A program made the position numbers and the translations under genes. A stretch of 64,000 nt of DNA from Streptomyces sp. RKAG290 (lineage in GTDB: Bacteria > Actinomycetota > Actinomycetes > Streptomycetales > Streptomycetaceae), in NCBI RefSeq assembly GCF_023701695.1, contig NZ_JAJOZC010000001.1, positions 2,170,001 through 2,234,000 of the forward strand, given 5' to 3'. Positions 1 to 8,523 of this stretch are shown piece after piece; the stretch's first letter is position 1; the number at the start of each line of letters is the position of its first letter. The notes under the pieces are model-generated. The model made no database searches. It saw nothing but the letters and a program-made list of their open reading frames with translations, and was not told where the DNA came from.

Positions 1-1113
1 GAGTGGGTCGAGGCCTCCCTCCCCGCCTGGCAGAAGCTGGTCGACCCGGTGGCCGAGCGTGTCGGCCTCGCCATGGGTGACGTGCTGCCCGAGGAGATGC
101 AGGCCATGGCCGGGCCACTGATCGGCATGATGCGGTCGATGGGCGGCGCGATGTTCGGCCAGCAGATCGGGCAGGCCGTCGGTGTGCTGGCCGGCGAGGT
201 GGTCGGCTCGACCGATATCGGTCTGCCGCTGGGCCCGGCCGGCAAGGCCGCCCTGCTCCCGCTGAACGTCGAGCGGTTCGGCAAGGACCTGAGCGTGCCG
301 CAGGACGAGGTGCGGCTGTATCTGGCGCTGCGCGAGGCCGCTCACCAGCGGCTCTTCGCTCACGTGCCGTGGCTGCGCGGACATCTTTTCGGTGCCGTGG
401 AGGGCTACGCGCGCGGCATCAAGGTCGACACCAGCAAGCTGGAGGACGTGGTCGGCCAGTTCGACCCGTCGCAGCCCGAGCAGCTGCAGGAGGCCCTTCA
501 GCAGGGCATGTTCCAGCCGGAGGACACCCCGGAGCAGAAGGCCGCCCTGGCGAGGCTGGAGACGGCGCTCGCGCTGGTCGAGGGCTGGGTGGACGCCGTG
601 GTGCACGAGGCCGCGAAGTCCCGGCTGACCTCGGCGGACGCCCTGCGCGAGACGATGCGCAGGCGCCGCGCCTCCGGAGGACCCGCCGAACAGACGTTCG
701 CCACGCTCATCGGGCTGCAGCTGCGTCCGCGACGACTGCGGGATGCCTCACGGCTGTGGGCCTCGCTCACGGACGCGCGGGGGCTGGATGGCCGCGACGC
801 CCTGTGGGAGCACCCCGACATGCTGCCGACCGCCCACGACCTGGACGATCCGGACGGATTCGTGCACCACGAGCAGCTGGACTTCTCCGAGCTGGACAAG
901 ATGCTCGGTGAGGCAGCGAACGGGCCGCAGAAGCCCGTCGCCGGCACGGACGGCAAGGCCGGAACCGGCTCGGACGCCACCGCCGAGGACAGCGGCGCCG
1001 ATGTCAGCGACGCTGCGAGCGGTGACGCCACCGATGTCGGTGACGCCGCGACCGGTGACGCTGCGGACAGTGACGACAAGGGCAGCGACGGCAAGGACGA
1101 CACCGACAAGTGA
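1..1113 (+). CDS. Zincin-like metalloprotease / putative hydrolase (5' truncated by window edge)
   Basis: The frame is open from the first base, so the gene begins upstream; the earliest in-window start (GTG at 49) is internal. The visible 370 codons resemble the actinobacterial zincin-like family (DUF2342, the 'coenzyme F420 biosynthesis-associated' metalloproteases): an alanine/glycine-rich helical start, then EAAHQRLFAHVPWLRGHL around residues 97-114 and VEGWVDAVVHEA further on. I see no textbook HExxH in this part; the histidines in EAAHQRLFAH are the likeliest metal ligands, which is inference. The last ~60 residues are a low-complexity Ala/Asp/Ser/Gly tail with repeated SDA, GDA and DVS steps, probably disordered. 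The stop overlaps the next start (GTGA, 4 nt), so the two are translationally coupled. Confidence 0.7.
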   Translation, partial: EWVEASLPAWQKLVDPVAERVGLAMGDVLPEEMQAMAGPLIGMMRSMGGAMFGQQIGQAVGVLAGEVVGSTDIGLPLGPAGKAALLPLNVERFGKDLSVPQDEVRLYLALREAAHQRLFAHVPWLRGHLFGAVEGYARGIKVDTSKLEDVVGQFDPSQPEQLQEALQQGMFQPEDTPEQKAALARLETALALVEGWVDAVVHEAAKSRLTSADALRETMRRRRASGGPAEQTFATLIGLQLRPRRLRDASRLWASLTDARGLDGRDALWEHPDMLPTAHDLDDPDGFVHHEQLDFSELDKMLGEAANGPQKPVAGTDGKAGTGSDATAEDSGADVSDAASGDATDVGDAATGDAADSDDKGSDGKDDTDK

Positions 1114-1658
1114 GCCTGCACGAGGACGCGGTTCTCGTACTGAAGAGCTACGAGTACGGCGGGGACACCGCCCAGGAGGAGCTGCGCCGGACCTATCTGG
1201 ACCATCTGGCGCTGCATCCCGACGGCATGTGGAAGGCCTGTGGGGCCGGGCACCTGACGGCCAGCGCGCTGGTCGTCGACCCGGAACGCGGCCGGGTGCT
1301 GCTCACGCTGCACCGGAAGCTGCGGATGTGGCTGCAGATGGGCGGTCACTGCGAGCCCGGGGACGCCACGCTGGCCGAGGCGGCGCTGCGCGAGGCGACG
1401 GAGGAGTCCGGCATCGCCGGGCTGACGCTGCTGGCGGGCGGCCCGGTGACCCTGGACCGCCATCCGATCCCGGCACCCTGCAATTGGCATCTGGACGTCC
1501 AGTACGCGGCTCTGGCGCCGTCGGGATCGACGGAACGGATCAGTGACGAGTCGCTGGACCTGCGCTGGTTCGCCTATGACGAGGTCGCCGGGGTCGCCGA
1601 CTCCTCGGTGGCGCGTCTGGTGGCACGTACGCGTGCCGCACTGGACGGCGGCCGGTAA
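1110..1658 (+). CDS. NUDIX hydrolase
   Basis: 182 residues. A full NUDIX box is visible: GGHCEPGD near residues 73-80, continuing as LREATEESGI, which satisfies G-x5-E-x7-REA-x-EES-G-I. NUDIX enzymes hydrolyse nucleoside diphosphates linked to another moiety; the substrate cannot be read here. The GTG start lies inside the stop of the metalloprotease gene (GTGA overlap), so it is the second gene of a two-gene unit. A perfect 19-bp hairpin follows 13 nt after the stop. Confidence 0.85.
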   Translation: MSLHEDAVLVLKSYEYGGDTAQEELRRTYLDHLALHPDGMWKACGAGHLTASALVVDPERGRVLLTLHRKLRMWLQMGGHCEPGDATLAEAALREATEESGIAGLTLLAGGPVTLDRHPIPAPCNWHLDVQYAALAPSGSTERISDESLDLRWFAYDEVAGVADSSVARLVARTRAALDGGR

Positions 1659-1671
1659 CGGAAACAGCAGC

Positions 1672-1713
1672 ACGGGTAAGGGGCGGCCTCTACGGAGGCC
1701 GCCCCTTACCCGT
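1672..1713. terminator. Bidirectional hairpin terminator
   Basis: Perfect 19-bp stem (1672-1690 with 1695-1713) and a TACG tetraloop, between the plus-strand NUDIX gene and the end of the minus-strand AIM24 gene. No long U-tract follows on either strand, which is usual in Streptomyces. Confidence 0.85.
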
Positions 1714-1736
1714 TCACCTGTGCCGTGACCCGGTTC

Positions 1737-2492
1737 TCAGTTCCAGGCGTTGTTCTGGTTCTGGGCGTGGGATCCCTGCTGGCCCATGCCGAACTGGGCA
1801 GCCATGCCCTGGCCGATCTGGGCGCTCTGCGGCGGCAGCACCTCGCTCGGCTGAACCAGGGCGAAGCCCTGCCCGAGGAAGCTGAGCTCCCAGCCCTCGC
1901 CGGTGTTCCCGCGCCGGCGGAAGACTCCCGAGGAGTGCGTCTGGGCCTGCATCTGCACGCGCAGGGAACTGGACCAGGCGACGATGGCGTCCGCGTCGGC
2001 GTTGACGTACTTGTCGGGCGTGACCTGCATCATCAGCGGCTGGCCGGAGGTCATCAGAGCGACCTTGCCGGTACCGGAGATGTTGAGCTGGTACTTGCCA
2101 CTGCCCGAGATGCCGTACTGGCTGTCCACCGCGATGACCTCGGTGTGGAGCGACGAGTCGAGCGCCAGGACATAGGCGCTGTCCACCGTCATGCCGTCCC
2201 GGTCGACATCCACCACGTGGACGTACTGCGCCAGGTTGGCGAGGTAGACGGTGCCCTGCCCGGAGCAGCGCATCAGGTCGAGGCCCTCACCGGTGCTGGC
2301 GCGGGCGCGGCGCTGTCCGTGCGACTGGTACTCGCCGTCGAACTCCATCAGCCCCTGGTAGGCGACCATGGCCCCCTTGCGGGCGAGGATGTCGTCGTGG
2401 CCGGTCAGCGAGACCCGCAGGAGCTGCGGATTCTGAACCGTGTACCGGTCCTGGGACTGCTGTTCCGTGAAGCTGAAAAGCGGACTCTGCAT
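1737..2492 (-). CDS. AIM24 family protein (copy 1)
   Basis: 251 residues of AIM24 (DUF124/TIGR00266-like) beta-sandwich: residues ~20-210 carry the family's repeated glycine-rich strands, for example LMRCSGQGTVYLA, YQLNISGTGKVAL and WELSFLGQGFALVQPSE. The C-terminal ~30 residues are a Gln/Met/Asn-rich tail. It is the last gene of a three-gene minus-strand set (TerD-AIM24 fusion, AIM24, AIM24), with 19 nt to the gene upstream. AIM24 proteins in bacteria have no firm biochemical role; the TerD partner suggests tellurium/stress-type membrane-associated complexes (inference). There is no signal peptide or membrane segment. Confidence 0.8.
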   Translation of the reverse strand: MQSPLFSFTEQQSQDRYTVQNPQLLRVSLTGHDDILARKGAMVAYQGLMEFDGEYQSHGQRRARASTGEGLDLMRCSGQGTVYLANLAQYVHVVDVDRDGMTVDSAYVLALDSSLHTEVIAVDSQYGISGSGKYQLNISGTGKVALMTSGQPLMMQVTPDKYVNADADAIVAWSSSLRVQMQAQTHSSGVFRRRGNTGEGWELSFLGQGFALVQPSEVLPPQSAQIGQGMAAQFGMGQQGSHAQNQNNAWN

Positions 2493-2511
2493 GGTGTGTT
2501 CTCCCTCCCCG

Positions 2512-3192
2512 TCAGTTCCGGACCCGCAGGCGGTCGGTACTGTCCTCGCTCGGCTGGACGACGACGATTCCCTGGCCCGAGAAGGCCATCTGGAACGCCT
2601 CGCCGCTGCCCCGCCCGATGAGGGAGGAGGCCTTGAAGCTGCGCTTGCCCTTCACCTTGAGGTTCGGGGACCACGCCACCAGGGCGTCCGGGTCGACGTA
2701 CGTCTCGTCCTCACCACGCCCGCAGTCGACGACGATCGGCGTGCCGCGCGAGGTGATGGCGACCCAGCCGGTGCCGGAGATGCAGACGTTCCACAGGCCC
2801 TGGCCGGCGAACTTGGCCAGCCCCTTGACCCTTTCGACGCCCCAGGTGAGGTGGCCGTCGAAGGCGAGGACGTTGGTGCCGTTGACCGAGAGGGAGTCGT
2901 TGTTGAGATTGACGACGACCACATCCGCGCCGTAGTCGGCGAGGTAGAGCAGACCGTCACCGGCGCACTTCATCAGAGGCGCGCCCTCGCCGGTGATCCA
3001 CTGCGAGGCGATCTGGCGGACGGCGGGCGGATTGGGCTCGTACTGGATGAAGCCCTCGTACGCGACCATGGAGCCGGTACGCGCGTACAGGTCCTGGCCG
3101 GTGGCCATGGCGACCTTCAGCATCGAATGGCCGTGGTTCTCCATCCGGGCCGTGACGGGGGTCGGGGCGTAGCCCGCGAGTTGCTGATTCAT
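2512..3192 (-). CDS. AIM24 family protein (copy 2)
   Basis: 226 residues from the ATG at 3192 (MNQQLAGYAPTP), 11 nt after the stop of the TerD-AIM24 gene. The frame is open further upstream, but that part overlaps the preceding gene and reads as its shadow. AIM24 signatures: LMKCAGDGLLYLADYG, LWNVCISGTGWVAI and FQMAFSGQGIVVVQPSE near the C-terminus, matching the homologous segments of copy 1 and of the fusion. The tight spacing implies one transcript starting upstream of 4805. Function is unknown; probably a paralogue arisen by tandem duplication. Confidence 0.8.
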   Translation of the reverse strand: MNQQLAGYAPTPVTARMENHGHSMLKVAMATGQDLYARTGSMVAYEGFIQYEPNPPAVRQIASQWITGEGAPLMKCAGDGLLYLADYGADVVVVNLNNDSLSVNGTNVLAFDGHLTWGVERVKGLAKFAGQGLWNVCISGTGWVAITSRGTPIVVDCGRGEDETYVDPDALVAWSPNLKVKGKRSFKASSLIGRGSGEAFQMAFSGQGIVVVQPSEDSTDRLRVRN

Positions 3193-3203
3193 GACGGGCT
3201 CCC

Positions 3204-4805
3204 TCAGACCTCGTAGGGCTGGACGACGATGAAGTTCCCGGGCGCGCCCCGGAACTGGAGGTTCACGGTCTCTCCGCTGTGTCCGGGGTAGGCGTTGCGG
3301 CGCAGCCGGACCTGGCTGGAGATGATCACCTGGGACGCGGACGACCACGCCACGACGGCGTTGCAGTCGGCGAAGGTGGTCGGGGTGACCGGCAGGACGA
3401 CCGGCACACCGTGGGTCTTGACGACGACGGTGCCGCTGCCCTGGAACTGCATGGTGAACAGGGCGCCACCAGGGATGCCGTGGCCCTCGATCCTGCGGAC
3501 CTCGTGCTGCAGCGACTCGTCGAAGGCGAGGACGTTCTCCGCCGAGACGCAGATGCCGTCGCCCTGGAGTTCGATCGCGTGCAGGTGGGAGCCGTCCTCG
3601 GCGAGGAAGACCTGGCCCCGGCCGGTACAGCGCATCAGCTGCATTTCCTGGCCGGTGGCATTGCCGACCATGCGGCCGGCGAAACCTGCGCCCTTGTAGC
3701 TGAAGTCGACCTTGCCCTGGTACATCACCATGCTGCCCTGCCGGGCCAGCACCCCGGCTCCGCCCATGGTGAGGTCGACGCGCATGAGTTGCTGGTTCTG
3801 CGGGGTCCAGCGCTGGCCGGTGGCCGTCTCCTTGTACGGCTGCAGCGCGGCCTGGAGGCCTGCCCCGGCCTGCGGCACCCCTTGCGGCATGCCCTGGGGG
3901 ACGCCCGCCGGCATACCGGGAGGCTGTTGCCCGTACGGCGCGGGAGCCTGCTGACCGTAGGGTCCGGGTGCCTGCGGCGGGACCTGTCCGAACTGCGGCT
4001 GCTGGGGCGGCTGCCCCGGCTGCCCGTACGGGGCGGGCGCGGGCGGCGGCGGCATGGTGCCGCCCTGCGGGGCCAGCGGCGCCGCGATGGTCGGCGCGGC
4101 ATGCATCTGCTGCTGTGTGTGCGTGGTGGGCGCGGGCGCTGCCGGTCCACCGAAGGACGGTGCGGGCTGCGGTGCCTGCGGTGCGGCCGGGGCTCCGAAG
4201 GACGGCGGCACCGCCGCCTGGGCGGGCGGGGCGAACGACGGGGTGGCGGACTGCGGCTGGGGAGCGGCGGGCGCCTCCTCGGCGACCTCACCGCCGAAGT
4301 TCTTCAGCAGCGCGTCGAGACCGCCGTCGAAGCCCTGGCCGACAGCGGCGAACCGCCAGACGTCCTTGAGGTAGAAGTCGCCCAGCATCACGGCGCGCTC
4401 GGTGGAGAACTCCGAGCCGGTGAACGCGTACCTGACGACTTCCTCGCCGCCCGCGACGATCCGGATGTACCCGGGACCGACCTGCGACATCTGTCCGGCG
4501 CCGTCCAGCGTCGCGGTGAACGACAGCTTGTGGATGTTCGCCGGAATGCGGTCCAGAGTGACGCGGAACGACTCGGTGTCACCTGCCTGGGCACCGAGGA
4601 GCTGAATGGACTCCTCGGGCGATTTAGGCTGATTGAAGAAGATGAAATACCGGTCGTCGGAGAGCTGCTCATTGGCATCGAGGCCGAAGCAGCTGATGTC
4701 AAAGGTCAGTCCCGGGCCGGCGATCTGCACACCTACGTACAGGTCCGTCCCCGGTGTGAGATCGCTGATCTTGGCCTTGTGGCCGCTTTGGAATTCCCTG
4801 GCCAT
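3204..4805 (-). CDS. TerD-domain/AIM24-domain fusion protein
   Basis: 533 residues. Residues ~1-190 form a TerD/calcium-binding stress domain: DLTPGTDLYVGVQI, FDISCFGLDANEQLSDDRYFIFFNQPKSPE and the FYLKDVWRFAAVGQGFDGGLDALLKNFGGE end typical of Ter proteins. Residues ~195-330 are a Pro/Gln/Ala/Gly-rich linker with GQPPQQPQ and GMPQGVPQ steps. Residues ~335-533 are an AIM24 domain ending NFIVVQPYEV. TerD domains bind Ca2+ and occur in tellurite, phage and stress operons; the fused AIM24 domain physically joins the two families. First gene of the minus-strand unit; the promoter should lie in 4806-4911. Confidence 0.85.
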   Translation of the reverse strand: MAREFQSGHKAKISDLTPGTDLYVGVQIAGPGLTFDISCFGLDANEQLSDDRYFIFFNQPKSPEESIQLLGAQAGDTESFRVTLDRIPANIHKLSFTATLDGAGQMSQVGPGYIRIVAGGEEVVRYAFTGSEFSTERAVMLGDFYLKDVWRFAAVGQGFDGGLDALLKNFGGEVAEEAPAAPQPQSATPSFAPPAQAAVPPSFGAPAAPQAPQPAPSFGGPAAPAPTTHTQQQMHAAPTIAAPLAPQGGTMPPPPAPAPYGQPGQPPQQPQFGQVPPQAPGPYGQQAPAPYGQQPPGMPAGVPQGMPQGVPQAGAGLQAALQPYKETATGQRWTPQNQQLMRVDLTMGGAGVLARQGSMVMYQGKVDFSYKGAGFAGRMVGNATGQEMQLMRCTGRGQVFLAEDGSHLHAIELQGDGICVSAENVLAFDESLQHEVRRIEGHGIPGGALFTMQFQGSGTVVVKTHGVPVVLPVTPTTFADCNAVVAWSSASQVIISSQVRLRRNAYPGHSGETVNLQFRGAPGNFIVVQPYEV

Positions 4806-4879
4806 GCGTAACGACCGTCCCCATCCGGAAAGTAAATGCGTCGCGCCAGGCTAACCGCAAACTCCGGCGCTGGGCCAAG

Positions 4880-4901
4880 CCGGTACAGACCCGGTACAGA
4901 A
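4880..4901. repeat. Short direct repeat in the TerD-unit promoter region
   Basis: Two copies of CCGGTACAGA separated by 1-2 nt, about 75 nt upstream of the TerD-AIM24 start and just beyond the end of the metallohydrolase gene. A repeated operator is possible; nothing else supports it. Confidence 0.4.
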
Positions 4902-4911
4902 TCACCGAATG

Positions 4912-5535
4912 TCACTCGCCGCGCGCGGCGGGCAGGTGCGGCAGCCGCTCGGCCGCCACCACTCCTTCGAGATAGCCACGGGCCCGTTCGGTACGGGGGT
5001 AGGCGTCCATGAGCCGCCAGAACCGCGGCCCGTGGCCGGGAACCAGGAGATGGGCCAGTTCGTGGACGAGCACGTAGTCGACGACGTACTCCGGCATCCC
5101 CTGCAGCCGGTGCGACAGCCGGATGCTTCCCTCAGCCGGGGTGCAGGAGCCCCACCGGGTGTTCTGGTTGGTCACCCACCGCACCGAGGCGGGCCTCGCC
5201 CGGCCCTCGAAATACAGCGCGGACAAGCGCTCCGCCCGCTCGGCGAGTTCGCTGTCACCGAGGATGCGTTTGCGCTCCTGGGCGGCCAGCTTGTCGAGCA
5301 TCACGCCCACCCAGCGCCGCTCCTCGGCCTCGGACATCCGGGCGGGAATCAGCACGATGGTGCGGTCACCCTCGCGGTAGGCGGAGACCGTTCTGCTGCG
5401 GCGCGCGCTCCTGCGGACCTCGACCGCGCTCGTTGCCGAGCCGCGGGGCGGATGGTCTGCCGCGCTGCGCTGATCGGTTCCGGCGCTGCGCGCGGGGGTC
5501 TCGCCGGCGAAGCCGGGTGACGGGTCGGCGGGCAC
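4912..5535 (-). CDS. YgjP/SprT-like (DUF45) metal-dependent hydrolase
   Basis: 207 residues. The zincin motif HELAH is clear, followed by LLVPGHGPRFWRLMDAYP, the HExxH-x-H-x-FW arrangement of the YgjP/DUF45 (M48-like) family; the preceding WGSCTPAEGSIRLSHRLQGMP is the conserved WGSC block. The N-terminal ~40 residues are Pro/Ala/Arg-rich and variable. Reaction and substrate are unknown for the family. It lies upstream of the TerD-AIM24 set on the same strand with a ~106 nt gap, so it is probably transcribed separately, and it is divergent from the ThiF-like gene. Confidence 0.8.
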   Translation of the reverse strand: MPADPSPGFAGETPARSAGTDQRSAADHPPRGSATSAVEVRRSARRSRTVSAYREGDRTIVLIPARMSEAEERRWVGVMLDKLAAQERKRILGDSELAERAERLSALYFEGRARPASVRWVTNQNTRWGSCTPAEGSIRLSHRLQGMPEYVVDYVLVHELAHLLVPGHGPRFWRLMDAYPRTERARGYLEGVVAAERLPHLPAARGE

Positions 5536-5640
5536 GGCACGACGTTACCCGCTGTCAGTGGGGGAAGTCCCGCCTCCTGAACGGTTCACACATGATCCAC
5601 CCCAAGGCTTGCACCATTTGAACGACTAATACCCCCCGCC

Positions 5641-5649
5641 TGTGGATAA
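5641..5649 (-). other. DnaA-box-like 9-mer
   Basis: TGTGGATAA reads TTATCCACA on the minus strand, a perfect match to the E. coli-type DnaA box, in the divergent intergenic region 5536-5722. It is a single copy, so this could be chance. Confidence 0.3.
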
Positions 5650-5722
5650 CTTTCCGCACGCTTCCGCGCCCCGCTGCATTCTGGCAATGGATCTCACGCA
5701 GCCACACAGACCGGGGGAAGCC

Positions 5723-6868
5723 GTGCATCCGATGTTGAAGCCCGCACTGCGCCGCGCATGGCGCGGCCGCGGCACCGTCCAATTCGGCGTGACGCCCGCA
5801 CATGCGGTGAAGGTCGGCCCGATGGATATCGCGACAGGCTGTTTCCTGGAGCTGCTCGACGGGACGCGCGGGATGCCGCTGCTGCGCGAAGAGGCCAGGG
5901 CGCTGGACCTCACCGATCATCAAGTGGACACGCTCGTGGTGCGGTTGCTGGACGCGGGACTCATCGACGACGTGCGGGCAGGCGGACCGGAAGCCGACGC
6001 GTTACGAAACCGGGTGGACGTCCTGGAGCGCCACCGGCCGGACCTGGCGTCACTCTCCGTCGTGCATCCCGAGCCCGGTGGAGGGATGCGCCGGCTGGCG
6101 GCCCGGCGTTCCATGCGCGTGCAGGTACGGGGAGCCGGCCGGGTCGGTGCGGCCGTCGCGGCAGTGCTGTCCGGATCCGGGGTGGGCCGGGTCGAGGTCC
6201 TGGACGGCGGGTGCGCCGAGCCGTGCGACATCTCGCCCGGCGGTCTGCCCGCATCGGCGGTCGGAGAGCGCCGGGACTCCGCGGCCCGGCAGCTGGTACG
6301 GCGTGCCGCCCCGGGTCCGGCGCCACGGGCGACGCCGCCGGCCGGTGGGCCCATGAGCGGTGAGCCCGGTCTGTCCCTGATCGTGGTCGCCCCGCGCGAC
6401 GGGCTCTCCGGCTACGTCCCCGATCCGCGCACCGCCGAGCCGTGGATCGCCTCGGGCACTCCCCATCTCTATGCCGGAGTGATCGAGGCCACCGGATTCG
6501 TCGGGCCCCTGGTACTGCCGGGAGGCACGGCGTGCGCGGGGTGCCTGGATCTGAACCGGCGCGACCGGGACTCGCAGTGGCCACGGATGCTGGCTCAGTG
6601 GCAGTCCGGGCGGCGTACCGCCGTTCAGGCATGCGACCTGGGCCTGGCCACAGCAGTGGCGGGTCTGGCGGCTGCCCATGCGCTGGCCTTCCTCGACGGG
6701 GAACTGCCCGCCAGCACCGGGGCCCGGTCGGAAGCGTCACTGCCGCTGTTGGACTGGCAGTCGGAGCAGATCGGCGCACACCTCGACTGTTCCTGCGGAG
6801 CGGGTAGGCACACTGAAGGGGTGGGCGCCTCCGGGGCCGGCACGGCGCACGACACAATGGCCGGATAA
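5723..6868 (+). CDS. Orphan RiPP-type ThiF/E1-like protein (TOMM leader-binding, cyclodehydratase-like)
   Basis: 381 residues from the GTG at 5723, preceded by GGGGGAAG. Residues ~1-85 look like the winged-helix RiPP recognition/PqqD-like domain of Ocin-ThiF proteins (GPMDIATGCFLELLDG; VDTLVVRLLDAGLIDD). A Rossmann-type stretch follows (VRGAGRVGAAVAAVLSG, then VEVLDGG), as in E1-like adenylating enzymes, but no complete catalytic ATP-binding Arg/Asp set is apparent. Paired cysteines (CAGCLDL, then CSCG near the end) could form the usual structural zinc site. This is the 'TOMM precursor leader peptide-binding/bacteriocin cyclodehydratase' type, yet no YcaO, dehydrogenase or precursor gene is nearby. 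It is followed 41 nt later by the ABC1 kinase on the same strand. Function unknown. Confidence 0.65.
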   Translation: MHPMLKPALRRAWRGRGTVQFGVTPAHAVKVGPMDIATGCFLELLDGTRGMPLLREEARALDLTDHQVDTLVVRLLDAGLIDDVRAGGPEADALRNRVDVLERHRPDLASLSVVHPEPGGGMRRLAARRSMRVQVRGAGRVGAAVAAVLSGSGVGRVEVLDGGCAEPCDISPGGLPASAVGERRDSAARQLVRRAAPGPAPRATPPAGGPMSGEPGLSLIVVAPRDGLSGYVPDPRTAEPWIASGTPHLYAGVIEATGFVGPLVLPGGTACAGCLDLNRRDRDSQWPRMLAQWQSGRRTAVQACDLGLATAVAGLAAAHALAFLDGELPASTGARSEASLPLLDWQSEQIGAHLDCSCGAGRHTEGVGASGAGTAHDTMAG

Positions 6869-6909
6869 CCGCCGCACGCAGCGCGGCAGTCTGGGATTTG
6901 GAGGGGTAT

Positions 6910-8403
6910 ATGTCTGATCTTCCCCGAAAGGCGGTCACCCGAACCGCCAAACTGGCCGCGCTGCCTTTGGGGTTCGCAGGCCGTGCCACGTGGGGGCTGG
7001 GCAAGCGCATCGGCGGGAAGTCCGCGGAATTGGTCGCCCGTGAGGTGCAGCAGCGCACCGCCGACCAGCTCTTCAAGGTGCTGGGCGAGCTGAAGGGCGG
7101 GGCGATGAAGCTCGGGCAGGCCCTGTCCGTCTTCGAGTCCGCCCTGCCGGAGGAGGTCGCCGGCCCGTACCGCGCGGCCCTCACCAAGCTCCAGGAGGCC
7201 GCCCCTCCCATGCCGAGCAGCACGGTCCACGCGGTGCTGGCCGAGCGACTCGGCGAGGACTGGCGGGAGCTCTTCCTCACGTTCGAGGAGAAGCCGTCGG
7301 CCGCAGCATCGATCGGGCAGGTGCACCGGGCGGTCTGGCACGACGGCCGGAACGTCGCGGTGAAGGTGCAGTACCCGGGCGCCGGAGAAGCTCTGCTTTC
7401 GGACCTCACCCAGCTCAGCCGGTTCGCCCGGCTGCTCGGGCCGCTGATCCCCGGCATGGACATCAAGCCGCTGATCACGGAGCTGCGCGACCGGGTCTCG
7501 GAGGAGCTGGACTACGAGCAGGAAGCGCAGTCGCAGCGGGAGCACGCCGAGGAGTTCGCGGACGATCCCGATGTCGTCGTCCCAGGAGTGGTCCACCAGT
7601 CCGATCAGGTGCTGGTCACCGAATGGATCGACGGCGTACCGCTGGCAGATGTCATCGCCGACGGCACGACGGAACAGCGGGACCGCGCGGGGCAACTGCT
7701 GGCCCGGTTCCTCTTCTCCGGTCCCGCCCGCACCGGGCTGCTGCACGCCGACCCGCACCCGGGAAACTTCCGGCTGCTGCCCCCGGACCCGGACGGCACG
7801 GCCGACGCCAACGACGCCGACGGCACCGAGGACGCGTGCGCCGAGGCGGCCCAATGGCGGCTCGGGGTGCTCGACTTCGGCACGGTGGACCGGCTGCCGG
7901 GCGGGCTGCCGCAGACCATCGGGGACTCCCTGCGGCTGACGCTGCAGGGCGACGCCGAAGCGGTGTACGAGCTGCTGCGCGAGGAGGGGTTCGTCAAGGA
8001 CTCGATCGACCTCGCCCCGGACGCGGTGCTCGACTACCTCCTCCCGATCATCGAACCGGCCGAGGTGGAGGAGTTCACCTTCAGCCGGAGCTGGATGCGC
8101 CATCAGGCCGCCCGGATAGCGGATCCGCGCTCCCCCGCGCACCAGCTGGGCAAGCAGCTGAATCTGCCGCCCTCCTATCTGCTGATACACCGGGTGACGC
8201 TGAGCACCATCGGGGTGCTGTGCCAGCTCGGCGCGACGGTCCGGCTGCGGGAGGAGCTCGAGACCTGGCTGCCGGGATTCCTGCCCCTGGACGAGGAGGA
8301 GTGGGCCGAGGAGGAGTGGGCCGAGGCGCAGGAGACCGATGCGGAACACGACGCGGCGGCGGAACCCGCGGAGGGCGCCACAGCCGGCGCGGAGGTCAAG
8401 TAG
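6910..8403 (+). CDS. ABC1/UbiB-family atypical kinase
   Basis: 497 residues from the ATG at 6910, with GGAGGGG 4 nt upstream; an ATG 12 nt earlier is poorly placed. ABC1/ADCK landmarks: KLGQALSVFESALP (the KxGQ motif, residues ~62-75), the Ala-rich nucleotide loop SAAASIGQVHRA, NVAVKVQYPG with the catalytic Lys, EELDYEQEA, LLHADPHPGNF (catalytic loop) and VLDFGTVDRLP (DFG-like metal site). An acidic insert DPDGTADANDADGTEDA splits the last two motifs. The C-terminus is Glu/Ala-rich. The family acts in quinone/lipid-related ATP-dependent processes; the substrate is unknown. The neighbour of WhiB7 in mycobacteria is the same family, so the linkage is ancient. Confidence 0.9.
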   Translation: MSDLPRKAVTRTAKLAALPLGFAGRATWGLGKRIGGKSAELVAREVQQRTADQLFKVLGELKGGAMKLGQALSVFESALPEEVAGPYRAALTKLQEAAPPMPSSTVHAVLAERLGEDWRELFLTFEEKPSAAASIGQVHRAVWHDGRNVAVKVQYPGAGEALLSDLTQLSRFARLLGPLIPGMDIKPLITELRDRVSEELDYEQEAQSQREHAEEFADDPDVVVPGVVHQSDQVLVTEWIDGVPLADVIADGTTEQRDRAGQLLARFLFSGPARTGLLHADPHPGNFRLLPPDPDGTADANDADGTEDACAEAAQWRLGVLDFGTVDRLPGGLPQTIGDSLRLTLQGDAEAVYELLREEGFVKDSIDLAPDAVLDYLLPIIEPAEVEEFTFSRSWMRHQAARIADPRSPAHQLGKQLNLPPSYLLIHRVTLSTIGVLCQLGATVRLREELETWLPGFLPLDEEEWAEEEWAEAQETDAEHDAAAEPAEGATAGAEVK

Positions 8404-8523
8404 CGGTTTTCGGGGGCCTTCTCCGGAGGGTCGCCCGGCCGGGTGCGGCAGCGGCGGCGGGTGCGTCGGCCCGGCCTGCCCGTGTCACCAGACCGGCCCG
8501 TGCCGCCCCGCCAGTCCGTGCCG

